The notes beneath the pieces were generated by a model, which worked only from the letters and a program-made list of their open reading frames with translations, made no database searches and was not told the origin of the DNA. A DNA stretch of 64,000 bases from Hoplostethus atlanticus (Eukaryota > Chordata > Actinopteri > Trachichthyiformes > Trachichthyidae): positions 1,060,001 through 1,124,000 of the forward strand of contig JAXDDX010000114.1 of NCBI GenBank assembly GCA_034670405.1, written 5' to 3'. A program made the position numbers and the translations under genes. Shown piece by piece: positions 29,201 through 41,532 of this stretch; positions within the stretch are counted from its first letter, which is position 1, and each line of letters opens with the position of its first letter.

Positions 29201-31588
29201 TCCACTCACGCTAACTCCACTCTCTTACTATTCAATATATTTAACTTTTTCAATTTCATTCAGCACTCCACCCATCTCATGATAGGGAAAAAACATTTAA
29301 GGAAATAAATAGACCCTACTGTCTCCCTCCATTTCCCCATCACCTCAAGAGATAAGGGGACAGAAACTGTTTTCTCATCTTCCAGAGTATGAAAATAAAT
29401 GATGCTGGAGGATATGGAAGATTCGAAGGCAGGGGCCTACAAGATGTTGCGGACTACTGGAGCAGCAAACTGTATTCACTCAACTCTTTCCCTGGGAAAT
29501 TTTCTTTATGAATGAGCAATATCTCAATAACGCTTTAACAAACATGCCATTCTGCCTCATTGTTTTAGTACTTAAACTTGAGAGTAGGCCATCAATGTGT
29601 TGCTCAATCAATGCTGTGATCACATGGGGCGCTTTTTTCTCCTACGCAAATGCAAAGCAGTGAAAGAGTTGCATCATTCTTGTTGCTATGCAACAGAAAC
29701 TTCTAATTATCATTAACTATCTAATCTGAAGTAACAAATAATGTTGTTGAAGATTAAAAATGGACAAAAGAAAGTTCCATAATGGAGGATGTGGGTACAA
29801 GATAATATCTATTTCAAAGGCTACTGTTGCATGGTGCAGCAAAAGTTGAAACATATTCAACTTGCCCAGGGAGCGCCCCAAAACACGCCACATGAAAAAT
29901 GCAAGGCACATACTTTGGAGGAGGTGCGACTGCTGCAACGAAACCATTAAAAAAAAACTAAAAAAAACAGTGCAGGTGTGTTCAAAAAAGTGTCCTATAT
30001 GTTCCATTTTAACATGATGGGATGATGAATCTTTTATGAAGGGACTTTGCGCCCCGGGCGGTGCCTGAGTGGTGTGCATGATGTATGTCTGCTGCACGTT
30101 CTTGCACTCAAACCTACTTAACAGACTCCAATTGGTAAAAGGTTGCAGTATGCCTTTCACGACAAATTAACAATTATTTTAGGTGAAAATACATAAAACA
30201 AAATTGCTGATACGTGCTGTTCTCTCTTGTATGGAGAGATCATCGAGCCAAACTCGCAAGCTAGCAAAGATCTGGCAATTTAATGTGGCCTGGCTTATCT
30301 GCAAAAGTACAGCGTGACATTCCTTTCATATGAGAGGATAAGTTAAGTGCAGCATATATGCATGACAGGAAAAGTGTTTCATGCTGACAATTGTTTGAGA
30401 AAAGTTTCGATTTTTTAACATTGAAAACTACATTGAAAGGAACCCCCATTCCGTCATATAAACATATGATCTTCCACATGCCAGTTGTTCCTAGATCCAA
30501 ACTAGATTATGCCATCGCTTGGAATAAACAAGTTGTGCGGGCATCAAGCTTGTTTTAAAGTTTTTATGAAGCACAGTACAGAACGTCAAACAGAATATCA
30601 AACCATGTCTGTCGACTCAACAACACGTGGCATAAGAAGTGGTTCGGTTGAAATATGAAATTCCCCTGCAAGGGGGGAACGTGATACCTTCATTCTTACC
30701 TTCCTCCCACCCCTGGGGACTTCCTCCCTTCTTTTCGGCCTTCTCGTTCCCTTCCTCCCACGGGTCCCCAGTGGCCACTATGCTCCATGTGAATTCTGGG
30801 TTAGCCCCCAGGTGCTGGTCACATATTTTGCTATTGCCAGGGCATCGGTGATCTGGTGAAATGAGAGACATTTGTGAAATAACCTTAACTCTTGAAGCCC
30901 TGATCTAGAATTCAATTTGAGGTATAGTCACATATTTTCACATATAACAGTTGATTTGATGGGAACTTTGACAAACGTTACCAATGTAAGCAATCATTTT
31001 ACCGCCTCAAAATACATGGAAGACTCATCTTTGGCTGGCACATACTGTCAGTCAAGAAGTCAAGGGTTAGATGCAGTACGAGTTAAGGTATTGTAGCAAA
31101 TAATACCAACATGCTCTCCTACATATTACTCAGAGACAAAAAGACAGGGATGCCTCTCCTCCCACTCATCCTCTCTCTGTCTGTCTCTTTACCGCCATCT
31201 GTCCTTCCCTCCCTGTTGACAGACGTCATGTGGAGTCATCCCTGTGGCTCGGTAAATGATAATCTGTCTATGAGAGGGCTCTATCACTTTCAAATGACTT
31301 CTCACCATGGGTCCGGGATGAGAGGCACTCAAGAGCGCCATGCAATCAGCTTTTCAAAGTCTCCGTACTAGTCCTCTTCAATGGCGGCATCTTTGTGCCG
31401 TGACACAGTGACCGGGCTCGTCAGACCCGTGTATAGCCACCAGACTATCAATAAACACTGTCATTACCATCAAATTAGCATCCATTTAGAACCCAATCAG
31501 TGGAAATTGACGCCCTGCTGTGTTATTGTAAAGATCACACACAGCGTTGGGACTAAATTAAACCCCAAAAGCACATTGATTGCAGTAG
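26292..31588. other. Long gene-free stretch, nothing firm
   Basis: No bounded transposon, microsatellite longer than about 20 bases or splice-bounded exon was recognised in these 5.3 kb. Small features include an imperfect AC patch near 29116-29142. The longest open frame, 147 codons on the minus strand at 29717-30160, has no recognisable motif. Confidence 0.45.
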
Positions 31589-32024
31589 ACTATAGGGTCT
31601 GACCGATGTGGGTTTTTGAAGGCCGATACCGATACCAATGTTTTGTGCTGATAGTTTTTGACTTTGGAATGCTATTGATGATTACAAGTGTTTTTACAAT
31701 GATTCCAATGTATTCTGGTCAGTGTGGAAGAGCCTAAACAACGTTAGACTATCGTGAGACAACAAACCTCTCTACTGAAACCAACAATAATGACAATATT
31801 TCATGGTGAGCAGCTCCTTAAGGCAGGGTGACCCATCTATTCAATGACAGGGAAACTCTGGTACATTATTGCCCTTTAAATGAAGAATTTATTTACAAAC
31901 ACAGTTGGACATTTAAGTGAAAAAAGTGTATACGCAAAGAGAATACAATTTCATTTTTACAGAATCTGCATCATATCTGTCATTTAATACAAGGCCAATA
32001 TTGGCAAATCGGTCTAACCATAGT
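31589..32024. mobile_element. Dispersed DNA element with GACCGAT inverted ends
   Basis: The left end reads ACTATAGGGTCTGACCGAT with GGCCGATACCGATACCAAT inside it. The right end, in reverse complement, reads ACTATGGTTAGACCGAT followed by GCCAATATTGGCC. These imperfect inverted ends bracket about 436 bases and match a GACCGAT...GCCGATACCGATA repeat that I know as widespread in fish genomes. Flanking GTAGAC (31585-31590) and GTAGGC (32023-32028) agree at five of six bases but do not settle the superfamily. A 72-codon open frame at the right side is not recognisable as transposase. Confidence 0.55.
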
Positions 32025-32028
32025 AGGC

Positions 32029-34620
32029 ACACTTGTTCACCCAATCCTTCACAACACGCTTGGCAGCATCTCCCACTGCATCATCAAACACCTTATTTTG
32101 GACTTCTTAAACATTTGTATGAACAGCAGTATTAACAACTGGACTCAGAACACAGGTGGAACAAGTTATCGGTGACTGCAGATGTTGGATGGGCTGCTTA
32201 AAAGGAGCGTTGCCTAATGCGGTGGCAAGACGGCATTATAGGCTGACTTTAAATGACACGGTTGCTCACTTGAGGAGGCAGCTGCCTTCAGAGGACATCA
32301 TACTGTAGGAGCTGTCTCTCCCCGGCCACTTGGCAACAGTAACGGCAATGGTTTACATGTAAAACTTGTCGTGTGGAAAAAAACATTGATTCCTTTAGCC
32401 AATCGCCACCGGGGACCTTGCGAGCCAATGAAGTGTGGAGGAATTGAAGGGTGCAAGGTTGCAGTGAAAGCTGATTGCCTTCCCTTCAATAAATGTCTGT
32501 GTAGCTAGGGTAGAGTGATGCAGTGTGTGTTCAGCCCTTTAAACCCACATTGCGCTGAGACCAGCACAGTTGTTCTGACCCATGTTGATGCCTTTCTACT
32601 AAAACTAACACTTTTGATAGTTCATTTCCTTACATATATGAATCAGTTTAATAGTTTATAATTCACTTTTGAAAGGGTGAGAATGGTTACCATTGCTAAT
32701 ACTGAGGCACTTAATAACTAATGATTTATTGCTATACAATGGGTGCAAAAACTTTTACCTTTGGGTCATGGAGGCAACAATTTTATCCTTCTTGTTGGTT
32801 CAACTATAAAAAAACACTCCTTGTGCTGAAAATTTGCAAAGAAAGTTGCGCCACTTGCGACTCATTTTTCTCTGACAAATGTGTGCGTGCATGGGAATAT
32901 TTTCAAAACCCTTGCACATCGATTGCATGCAGACATCTGCATACCTTACACACTCACAGAAACTAACATAGACATAAGTTACACAGCTGTCTCTTCGCAT
33001 TTTTCCGCCCTCGTACGTTATACCCACATTCGTGCGTGCAAAAGCATCTTGCGTGTGCTGCCAGATGAGGCTGAGAGATGTGATTCAACTGGGGCTGAGC
33101 AAGATCTGGACCCGTCATCCAGTTTCGCCCACCTTCTGCGTGTGCAGAAGTGAATCAAAACCGATGACTTGCCAGATGACCAGGGACACAGCTTAAACAG
33201 CATTCAGGCCCTTCATTTTTTTCAACATGCTAGTATACTCTGAAGATGTGATTGTATCCTTCTTTGACATCACTCAGCGGGATTACAACTTTGCAGGACA
33301 CAGTGTGTTTCCTGCAGAATAGTATCCTCGGTTGCCCCCTAATGTTTTGGCAGAGGAGTGTTAATTTGGAGCTGGTAGGGACAAACATTCTCTCTGTTAA
33401 AAAGTCTGTTTTAATATTTGATTTTGGCCCCAAGCACAGAGTAATTAATGGAAACAGTGTTTGAAGTCGAGTCACTAAGTACTCACTGTGGAAATATAAT
33501 ACGTTTGAGAGAAGAATTCATGTGCTTAAAGGGCATTTTTCTTGCTTGAAATAATCTACCTGTGCTTGTGGCATGAAGAAGCTGGCTCGACTTATTGAGT
33601 GATGTTTACCTGGACTGAAAATGTTGTGCATAACAGGGTTAAAAGGTAAAAGATATAAATTCAATTTCAGTTTGAACTATTTGAAGAATGGGGGAAAAAA
33701 GCTTTGATGAAGATTTATACAAACCCTGACAACATGCGTTCTCATCCACTTAAAAACGTTTTTCAAGTTGATCTAAGACGGTTTGATTTCATATATTGTT
33801 GAGAACCCTGTGAAATTAAAAATAACTTCTTTGAGTTGTTGCCAAAAATACAACAAATTTGCAGTCAAAACCAACACATTTCTACACTGTTCTTGTAAAC
33901 ACTCAGTGAAAAGTAACTTATTCACCCTGCACTTGGTGTGTCACACTTTGATTGGCATCTCTTTGCAAGCCCCAAGTGCTGGTTCATGTCCCTGCTAGTG
34001 TGTCTGTTATTTTATATCTTGGGTGTACAAACAATTTCAAAAAAAGCACGATGCTACAATTATATTTAATAACTGCGTTTCTTATATTTCATAACTGCTT
34101 TCTTTTTAATCACTGAACATTTGGTTAACCTTCACCATTGACACCGTATGCAAGCTGTTCGTTTTTCTAAGCGCCACCATCCTGTTATCAGAGCCACAAA
34201 CCATCAGTTGAGCTCTGATTTCTTTCTTATAGCTATAACAAGCAATGCTTTTCCCCCAACAATGTTAATGAATGTGAATCCCTTACTAGTGTCTTGAGAC
34301 TCAAAGTTATGTTGGAAACGCATAAATGACATAAATGACAATAAATACAATATTTATTGTATTTGCCCTGCACCTCGAAAGAAAGTGATTATTTTAATTA
34401 CAGTGCATGCCAGGTGCCAGCAGGTGTACTCGGCAGCTTCGACAGGCATTTGCAGGTATTCATTACACAAGCGTTATTTTCAGACGTACTAAAATAACGG
34501 ATTGATAGATTGTTTGGATGTTTATTGTCATTATAAGCAAATAACTTGCGCCATCACCGATTCAGTCTGTCTTAATTGAGAAACAAAGACACTTGTTTGT
34601 GCAAATAGTGTCATTCCTTT
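32029..34620. other. Gene-free stretch, nothing firm
   Basis: Unique-looking sequence. The 90-codon open frame at 32881-33153 and others lack motifs and splice context. A 22-bp near-palindrome (AAATACAATA, TT, TATTGTATTT) lies at about 34345-34366. Confidence 0.45.
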
Positions 34621-34669
34621 AACTGAAAACATTGTGTGAGCCTAAATTGCTCACACAATGTTTTCAGTT
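34621..34669. repeat. Perfect 21-bp inverted repeat with 7-base spacer
   Basis: AACTGAAAACATTGTGTGAGC at 34621-34641, here given as its first twenty bases plus C, is repeated exactly in reverse complement at 34649-34669 around the spacer CTAAATT. Flanking bases do not pair. Like the 26.2-kb hairpin it is short, exact and has no transposon ends. Confidence 0.93.
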
Positions 34670-36636
34670 TCTGCTTTGTTTGAGGTGATGTTAATCGAAA
34701 TCAAAAGCGCCATTGAATCAAAGGAGCCTGCAATGGAAAAAAAGGTTTGACTTCTTTCTTCTCCAATTTCCACTGCATCAATTTTCTCATCTGGATGTAA
34801 TATCAGCTTGTGTAATTTAATCAGCGCTGTCAGGTTCAGCACATTATAAAGGCTTACAGTGAATAATGGCTGATTACTATCCCATTATTATTGCCTCTTT
34901 CTTGATCCATGTCAAGCCCTACTTTTGTTAGGCCTGCTTAACGGGTCGTCTGCACAACAGGCTTTGGCGGTAATGAGAGGCAATCTATGAATGTTAATAC
35001 CCCAGAGATGGTGGCCTTTGGGCATGGTGATGCTCGGGGCATAAGTGCCTGGGGCCATAAAGCATCCTGGGGGTCTGTAGATGCAAATCTGTCGAGAGCA
35101 TTTATAGGTTGTTAATTTGCGGAACTCAAAATGGCCAATTATTCCTTTTCTCCGTTTTATGTCTTGTCGAGAAAGAGGATGATCATAAAGCCGATCTGAA
35201 GTTGGAACAAACCAAACGTGAGCCAGGCAGCCTGAAAAACTACAGAAAACTAGCCTGTGTACAAATAAATGCCATAACAGTATTGGCTTGAGACTCAGCG
35301 CCTTTATCGAAGATCAAGATCAATTTAATACAAAAGGCTTGTGTGTGCAGCATACAATCTTGGAAATGATTTATAAGACACTAAGATAACACCAAATATC
35401 TTTTATAGATCAATAAATTAGTGAACTATTGTTTGTAAATGCAACAACTCAGGTTGGAAAAGAAGTTAAGAGTTTAGCTTGTTGTAGCAGTAGATCAGTG
35501 TAAATGCTGGAGCTCATGTAATGGATCTGCGAGGGTACTTTCATTGTAAAACGGCCGACATATCCTAAGCCCTTAAGTAATTAACGACAGCATTCCCAGA
35601 GTTGCCATTGGATCTGACTGTGTTAACAAGGGTGTGTGATTGGTTAATGAGCCTACCGTGACATTGCGACCCTGACCCCATTCATCAAACGGAACAGAGA
35701 TTGAGCGCCGTGTCACGTCCCAACTGCCGAAGGTCATTGAGATGCGAGCCAACTGTGGCCATCTTGATTTTGTATATAAATGAACCTGCCATTTCCCAGC
35801 AGTGCACAACTACATGAGTACATGTTTCAAAAAAAAAAAAATGAGATGGTGGATTTGCACATGAGTGCTTTGGACATCAAGTAAATTACGTCTAACGATG
35901 TATGTCTCTTTGTGGAGCGAGGGTGAAAACTGTGTTGACAAATTCCCCTGTGGAACCCTTTAACTGGGATGATGGATATGTTTATTCCCTGATTACACTG
36001 AGATTGCTTCTGGCTTGAGCTTATTTATGTATCCGTTCAACTTTTTTTTACGGCCTGCATATTCCAGGGCAAATTCATTCTCTCTCAAGGGAGTTTGAGC
36101 CACACTGTCAAATACTTACAGCAGGCGGACAGATGAACAGATGACTGGCAAGTGATTTTTGACAGACAGGAGGGATGAGAAGTGGTGTGGAGAAATGAAA
36201 TAAAACACACAGCTCAGATGCCAGGGCCGGGGACACATATTAATGGGCAATTCCTTTTCTCATCACTTGTTTTTCTTCCCCAAGATGAGTTTTTTGACGT
36301 CAATCAATTCTGCTCTTGTTTTGCAACAGAGGCAAAGCAACTGAGCAACTTGCTCTCTTGCCCCAATGTTTTGAGATGGGGGGGGTCAGGACAATCCAAT
36401 GTAATCTGTTTATTGAGAGCAAGGAAAAGAGGAGAAGAAGAGTGGGTGGAATTGTTGAAGAGGTGGATGAAGCGCTTGGCTCGTCAAGATATTTTTGATG
36501 CAACTTCACTTGGCAGGTTTTGGTTCAAGGACGCAGAGGGATTAGAAATTGATTGTCGGCCTTCCAATTCAGCGTGAACCTGCCCCTTCACCTTGTCCTT
36601 AGTAGCCATCCTTCAAAACTACAAAGGTGGCATGCT
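34670..36636. other. Gene-free stretch; TAAT-rich block near its start
   Basis: Bases 34850-35110 are unique sequence with several TAAT/ATTA cores and a GC-richer centre, discussed as a possible conserved regulatory block. An A13 run lies near 35829-35841. No exon is supported; the 131-codon frame at 36182-36577 has no recognisable motif. Confidence 0.4.
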
Positions 36637-36658
36637 GGGGGGGGGGGGGGGGGGGGGG
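36637..36658. repeat. Poly-G tract, 22 bases
   Basis: A run of 22 G on the plus strand. It can form a G-quadruplex and is prone to length error in sequencing. Confidence 0.9.
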
Positions 36659-38083
36659 TGACAAGTCATCCACATCATTAATACAGTTTGTGAGTTTCCA
36701 GGCAGCAAATCAAAAGTAGGTCTTGAGTCACTGTAAGCAGCAACAGTGAACTCTACCAGCAAATGGTGATTTTGCTCACTGGACCTCCAACCTCACCTCA
36801 TCATCTTCCCACGTAAAGTGCACATAATGGGCAATCATGACATTCAATACATACTCCACATAGAAATACTACCTATGGTTCTCTGCCTACTAGTATTCCT
36901 CTGAGTGCCCCAAAATTACTCTGTCGTCACTCCAAATCTTTACGTTAGGTTAATTAATCACAAGGGGTTTGTTTTTTTTAGAAGCTGTGAAAATGAAAAT
37001 GTGTCAGATGCACAAAGAAAATGACCTCTTCGTTTGATGTCCTCCTCCAATCTGTCCCACGATGCAGAGCAGTCAACAAACATGCATCAAACAGATTTGT
37101 GACAGACTGAGCAACTGCGAAAGCCCAATTAATATGTGGTGTAAGAGCGCAGGTTATTTCAGCACCATGGACAGTGGTCGTCTCTGCCTCTGAAAATCAA
37201 ATGCATAACGCGTATTTTATTGTAGACCTTTGAGTTTGTTTTTGGTTGTGTTTCCCACGTGTCTTGGATTCAAAATCAAAGTGAGTAAATGTTATTTCTT
37301 TTGTTTTATTCATCATGATAAATTTAGAGTGGTGGCTGCAAATCTGTGTAATCTCACTTGATTTTAGTGTGTTTGTTTAGTTTCTTAGAATCACTCACAC
37401 ATACAAATAAATACCGATGATTTGGGAGCTCAATTAGAACTACCCTCCTCTACATGATACGAGCAATGTCCACTCTTTTGTGCCAGTTTGCACCGAATGG
37501 AAGAGCTGGATCAAGTGCTGGGTGAACATGTGCATTGCACATTGGAAGTGGCTGGAAGGGCTGAGTGATGTGAATCGGGACGATGCCATATTTAAGCACC
37601 TGCACCAGTGCTCTGTCTTTTATACTCCCCCGCCTTTGCAAATGTGTTTTATTCCATTGCTGTGTCTCATTACACAAGAACAGCACTACCAGCTGAGTGA
37701 GGCAGATGTTCTATTGTAGTGCACAGCAACTCCTCAAGTGGCTAGCATCCATTTGAGTGCCTGTGTTACAGCTGGCAGCCACAGCTAAAGCGAGACAATC
37801 CATCTCGATCAGGAGAATAGGGCTGGAGTGAGAAAGATGGCGCATGGGAGAGGCTTTGTTAGATAGAAAATGGCAATGGACTGCCCCGCTGTAATTCTCA
37901 AAGGGATGACAGCGGAGATGGGAGGAGGGACGAGACGGAGAGAGACAGGTCAGTGTGCTCTGCCACCACTGACAAACTGCAGCGGAGAAGTCAGCGTGCC
38001 TGTAGCTGAAATGGAAATAAGGAGGTTGGCTTACCCTGTAGCTCCAACAGCTAATGGAGAGAGGGATGGAGTGATCGCGGGAA

Positions 38084-38108
38084 GGAGGGAGGGAGGGAGG
38101 GAGGGAGG
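38084..38108. repeat. (GGGA)n microsatellite
   Basis: About six GGGA/GGAG units. On the minus strand it encodes the Pro-Ser-Leu-Pro-Pro repeat inside the 37.7-38.4 kb open frame. Confidence 0.85.
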
Positions 38109-38393
38109 TATGGGGGCAAATGGCGAGTGGCCAGTCGGTCTGCGTCGGCTTATGTGGTAGGTAATAAATGCCAGCGCCTAGCAGATGCTGTGGGGACAGC
38201 TGAGATCTATCACCGAAGCCTACGGCCGTGTTCACCAGTGGCCACTTAGTATTTTTTCCTCTCTGCCCTCCTCTGAACCCAAAACTATGCTGCAGCACAA
38301 CGCACCTCCCCTCTGTCGGCACGTCAGCGATCTGGCACTGCCACAAGAGCGTGTCTGCAATATGTGCAAACACACACACTGCTGTAATACAAT

Positions 38394-38560
38394 ACGTGTG
38401 AGGACCTTCATCGTACTCAAACGTACTCAAATCCTAATTTCAATCGTTACTTTAAAACGAGAAATCGAGAAGTCAGGACCGGATTGTCTGCATCTTTCTA
38501 TCCTTGTGAGGGCATTTGGTCCTCATAACTACAGAAATATAAGAACACGAACACACACAT
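38394..38560. repeat. Degenerate GAGGACC/GGTCCTC dispersed repeat
   Basis: It opens GTGTGAGGACCTTCAT and closes with CCTTGTGAGGGCATTTGGTCCTCATAACTACAG followed by an ACAC-rich tail; for length only the words TGAGGAC, GAGGGCATTTGG and GGTCCTCA are diagnostic. These paired words typify a dispersed fish repeat that often sits beside CA microsatellites. The middle is heavily diverged. Confidence 0.45.
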
Positions 38561-39271
38561 ACAATCATGGGGCCGCTATACGACCACAATTTGCACAAGT
38601 AAAATGCATCCAATTTGTTCTTGTATGTTCAATCAAGTTTTTGGCACGCTCTCCGGCATTGCTGTCAAACATTTAATTGTGTTTTGGTCAAGTGCATGTT
38701 TGTGGCCATTAGGATTTAATGTGTCTCATTGGACTATTCCATTATTCAGCTGTTGTGGTCATCTGGCTTTTACCGCCCAGATGTGATCCTTCCTGCTCCA
38801 GCCAGATCGCCAGCCTCCAAAGTGTGCTAGAGAGAACAAACTTAATCGTAATCGTAGGAGGCACAAGAGGTCAGGCCTGTCATCGTATAAAATAGTAGAC
38901 GTGGCCGGCTGTGTGTGTGATGGGTCGTTTTATTCTAAATCAAACGGGGGGGCAAGGAGGGGATTTGTTGCCGAACTGACACCAATTACGGTTTCTTCTA
39001 CTGCTGGCTGTCACACTCGCAGGCAGCCGAGGCGAGGTCCCGGGGATTCACAGTCGAGGATGTGTTTCATAAACAGTCGGGTGACAGTTTGGTGCTGGCA
39101 GGGCTCTGAATTATCACTTACAGGATGACCTTCCACCCTCAGAGAGGATCCCGAGGGGCAAAACACTACGCTGGAGCTGTCGCCTCTGAGTGACGTGAAT
39201 GGGCTTTGAGAGGTTTGCCGTGACATGGATACACACATGCATGCCTACAGGCTTTGGCAGATGCTCAAACC

Positions 39272-39583
39272 CAGGGTACTGCAGTAGTCGAGTCCGGTCT
39301 CCGGTTTCTCTTTGACTCAGACTATTGGATGCTGACTACATTTTCCTGCCTATCTAAAAAATAAAGATTCATTTTTCTCCACCCGGTCCAACTTTTTGTT
39401 TATTTTCTTCCCAGCACTGCAAACAATTTAGAGGGTATAAGCTCTGTTGATCCTATTTTGATCCTGGATTGATTAGGACGCAATTTGCTCCGGTCTCTGT
39501 GTTGACTTGGTCTCGAAACCCATTTGGACCTGGTCTTAGAATTGACTTGGACTTCGACTAAGGTGGTCTCAACTACAGCCCTG
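39272..39583. mobile_element. hAT-like non-autonomous element, 312 bp
   Basis: The left end is CAGGGTACTGCAGTAGTCGA and the right end in reverse complement is CAGGGCTGTAGTTGAGACC, an imperfect inverted pair starting with CAGGG as many hAT elements do. Flanks CTCAAACC (39264-39271) and CTCACATC (39584-39591) agree at six of eight bases, as expected for an aged 8-bp duplication. The interior is made of repeated GACTTGG/GACCTGGTC words and has no transposase. The class is inferred from ends and duplication length. Confidence 0.6.
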
Positions 39584-39591
39584 CTCACATC

Positions 39592-41421
39592 CTTCTCACG
39601 CTCTCCGTTTCTGTCTCTCTTCCTCTCAACCGGTGTGCTGATTTGATCTGATTTGAGTGGTAAGATCCACAAAGAGCTTGCCTTTCACCATTGTGTGACA
39701 TTTTAAGCTCATGTTACCCAATGCTGATAAGATATCTGCTTGTATAATGTCGTTCACTCAAGCCGGAACTCAGATCCCTGTGAATTCATAGCTTGTAAAC
39801 GGGAGATACCTTGCAATCATATACAACAAATTCCAATGTATATATATTGCTACTACAGATGGCAATACAGGAAACGTGGAATATGCAGCTGGAGTTCTTT
39901 ACAGACAAGAGTATGTTCGGTATTTGGTATTTAGGAGTTCATCTCGTGAAATCCAATAATGGATATAGATTGTGCAGTAAGAGTGAATGAATGTTTGTTT
40001 TTACTAGCTGCAGTGATTCCATCTGTGACATATGGCTGCACCAGTGGTTGACTGACATTTAATTCGGATTAGTGAGCTGTGAGGAAATCCTATCTAATTG
40101 CGTGGCAGCCTCTCACATACAGCTGCTCTTAGTATAAATATGTCCTTTAGACCTAGTACTCCTCTCACACTGTATATGGAGCAAATCAGAGAGTAGTCAT
40201 GGTCTTGATGAGTCCAGATCCGTATTAAAGTACAATAACAGCGAGTTTATGAAAGTATGCCTTATGGGAAATTCTGCTACGGTTGAGTTCAATATCATTT
40301 TGAGAAGAGTTTTTCTCTCTTGTTTGGCTTTTGAAGTTTATTAGATATGCAAAATATGTCCTTGTATCGCCTCGCAGCTTCTTGAAATAAAACAAGTACT
40401 TGAAAGATTGGTTCATAATGCCCGGATGATTAGAAATAAGATTCAAAGAGATGACATTTAATAAACTTTCATTACTTGACATTATTAATACTGACCGAAG
40501 CGTCCTGTCGTTTTGAATGCCTTTTTCAAAAGAATTTCTTCTTTCAATAAAACACATTCTGAGCATTCATCTGAGCTCGAGTGGACAAAATCGAAACCTC
40601 TTCAAAGCCCTCCGTTTGACACTTTAACTTTGTCTTAACTTTGTTTCTTCAACAGATTCTTTCTTTTGCCGTTTGAGTGTCTAAGGTTCAATAGTTTCTG
40701 TCCTTGTTCAAAGATGTTTTGAAACACAACTTTGTCAGGGGTCTTGAGAATGACCTGAAAAATCAATGTTCTGCCACTTGGCAAAAAACAGTACATTTCG
40801 TCTACCTATCACTACCACCTGCCACTCTAATGCACCCTACAGTGCTAAATGTAGATGATATTGCATGCCTGTATATTGTATTGTATGTGTATTGCTGTAA
40901 CTTAACACATCTGCCTTCTTCGGTTTTACCTATATCCCTCTAATTGTTACATATGGTTCCACTATTTCATACTGCATACATGTTGATCTTTTTATAATGC
41001 TATGTGTTAATACATAGGTATAGGTATATAGAGCACATAGTTCATATTTAGTCATCTTTATTAATCCATAATCTTTAAAAAAAACATTGCGGCCAGCATC
41101 CCCGGAGGATAAATAAAGGTTCAACTTCAGCAGTTGCAGCTGTTGCAGTTTCCAAATATTTTTACAATGGTGGCTAGAAGTCATATTCCTTGACCTTGAG
41201 TGGCTTCCGGGACGGGGCCGATCCACTGGCCTCCGACGTTGTGAACGTGCTAGGGCTGGTGAGCAGCCGCGTAGAGGGCAAGCGAGACAGAGACGTTTAT
41301 GCGTGCTGATGGAGAGCTGACACCAATTGTCATGGCCAATCGAGTGCAGGGGGTTCTCTGGAGGACAGGGGTGCCTGGCCCTGCCTGTCTGTCTGAGGAG
41401 GGCTGACAATGTGCGACTCAC
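39592..41421. other. Gene-free stretch downstream of the exon (minus-strand sense)
   Basis: If the exon at 41.4 kb is real this is the 5' part of its following intron. It is AT-rich unique sequence with no further exon that I could support. Confidence 0.4.
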
Positions 41422-41532
41422 CTGACGTGGGCACCGGGTCCTTGGGGAAGCTCAGCTCATCCTCGGCCACCCAGGAGAAGTTCCAGTAGCCTCTAGGAAT
41501 GCCAGCAGCGGTCCTACCAGCCAACAATTCAC
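41422..41532 (-). CDS. Internal coding exon of an unidentified host gene
   Basis: On the minus strand the sequence runs GTTATTTTGCAG, then 111 bases of exon, then the donor CAG-GTGAGT. The acceptor has a pyrimidine-rich approach and the donor is a near-perfect consensus. The exon begins in codon phase 1 and ends in phase 1, so its length is a multiple of three and it could be skipped without frameshift. It is open throughout and its third codon positions are mostly C or G, unlike the AT-rich flanks. The peptide contains GIPRGYWNFSWVAEDELSF followed by PKDPVPTS. NFSWV also occurs in the start of DUSP23-type phosphatases, but the following residues do not continue that match, so I assign no function. 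No neighbouring exon was found, implying long introns. Confidence 0.7.

Larger units (their letters stand above)
36659..39271. other. Gene-free stretch with GGGA tract and degenerate repeat
   Basis: It contains a GGGA tract (38084-38108), the degenerate repeat at 38394-38560 and the longest non-transposon open frame of the window (239 codons, minus strand, 37711-38430), which I reject as a gene. No splice-bounded exon was seen. Confidence 0.45.

Noticed and set aside
37711-38430. 239-codon minus-strand open frame, the longest outside the LINE
   Set aside because: Part of it is encoded by a GGGA microsatellite, it contains no recognisable domain, and no splice or promoter signals frame it. 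A frame of this length can arise by chance where GC is locally about half.
41422-41532. DUSP23-type phosphatase start exon
   Set aside because: Only the five residues NFSWV match; the residues after it do not continue the phosphatase sequence and the exon is internal, with phase 1 at both ends.
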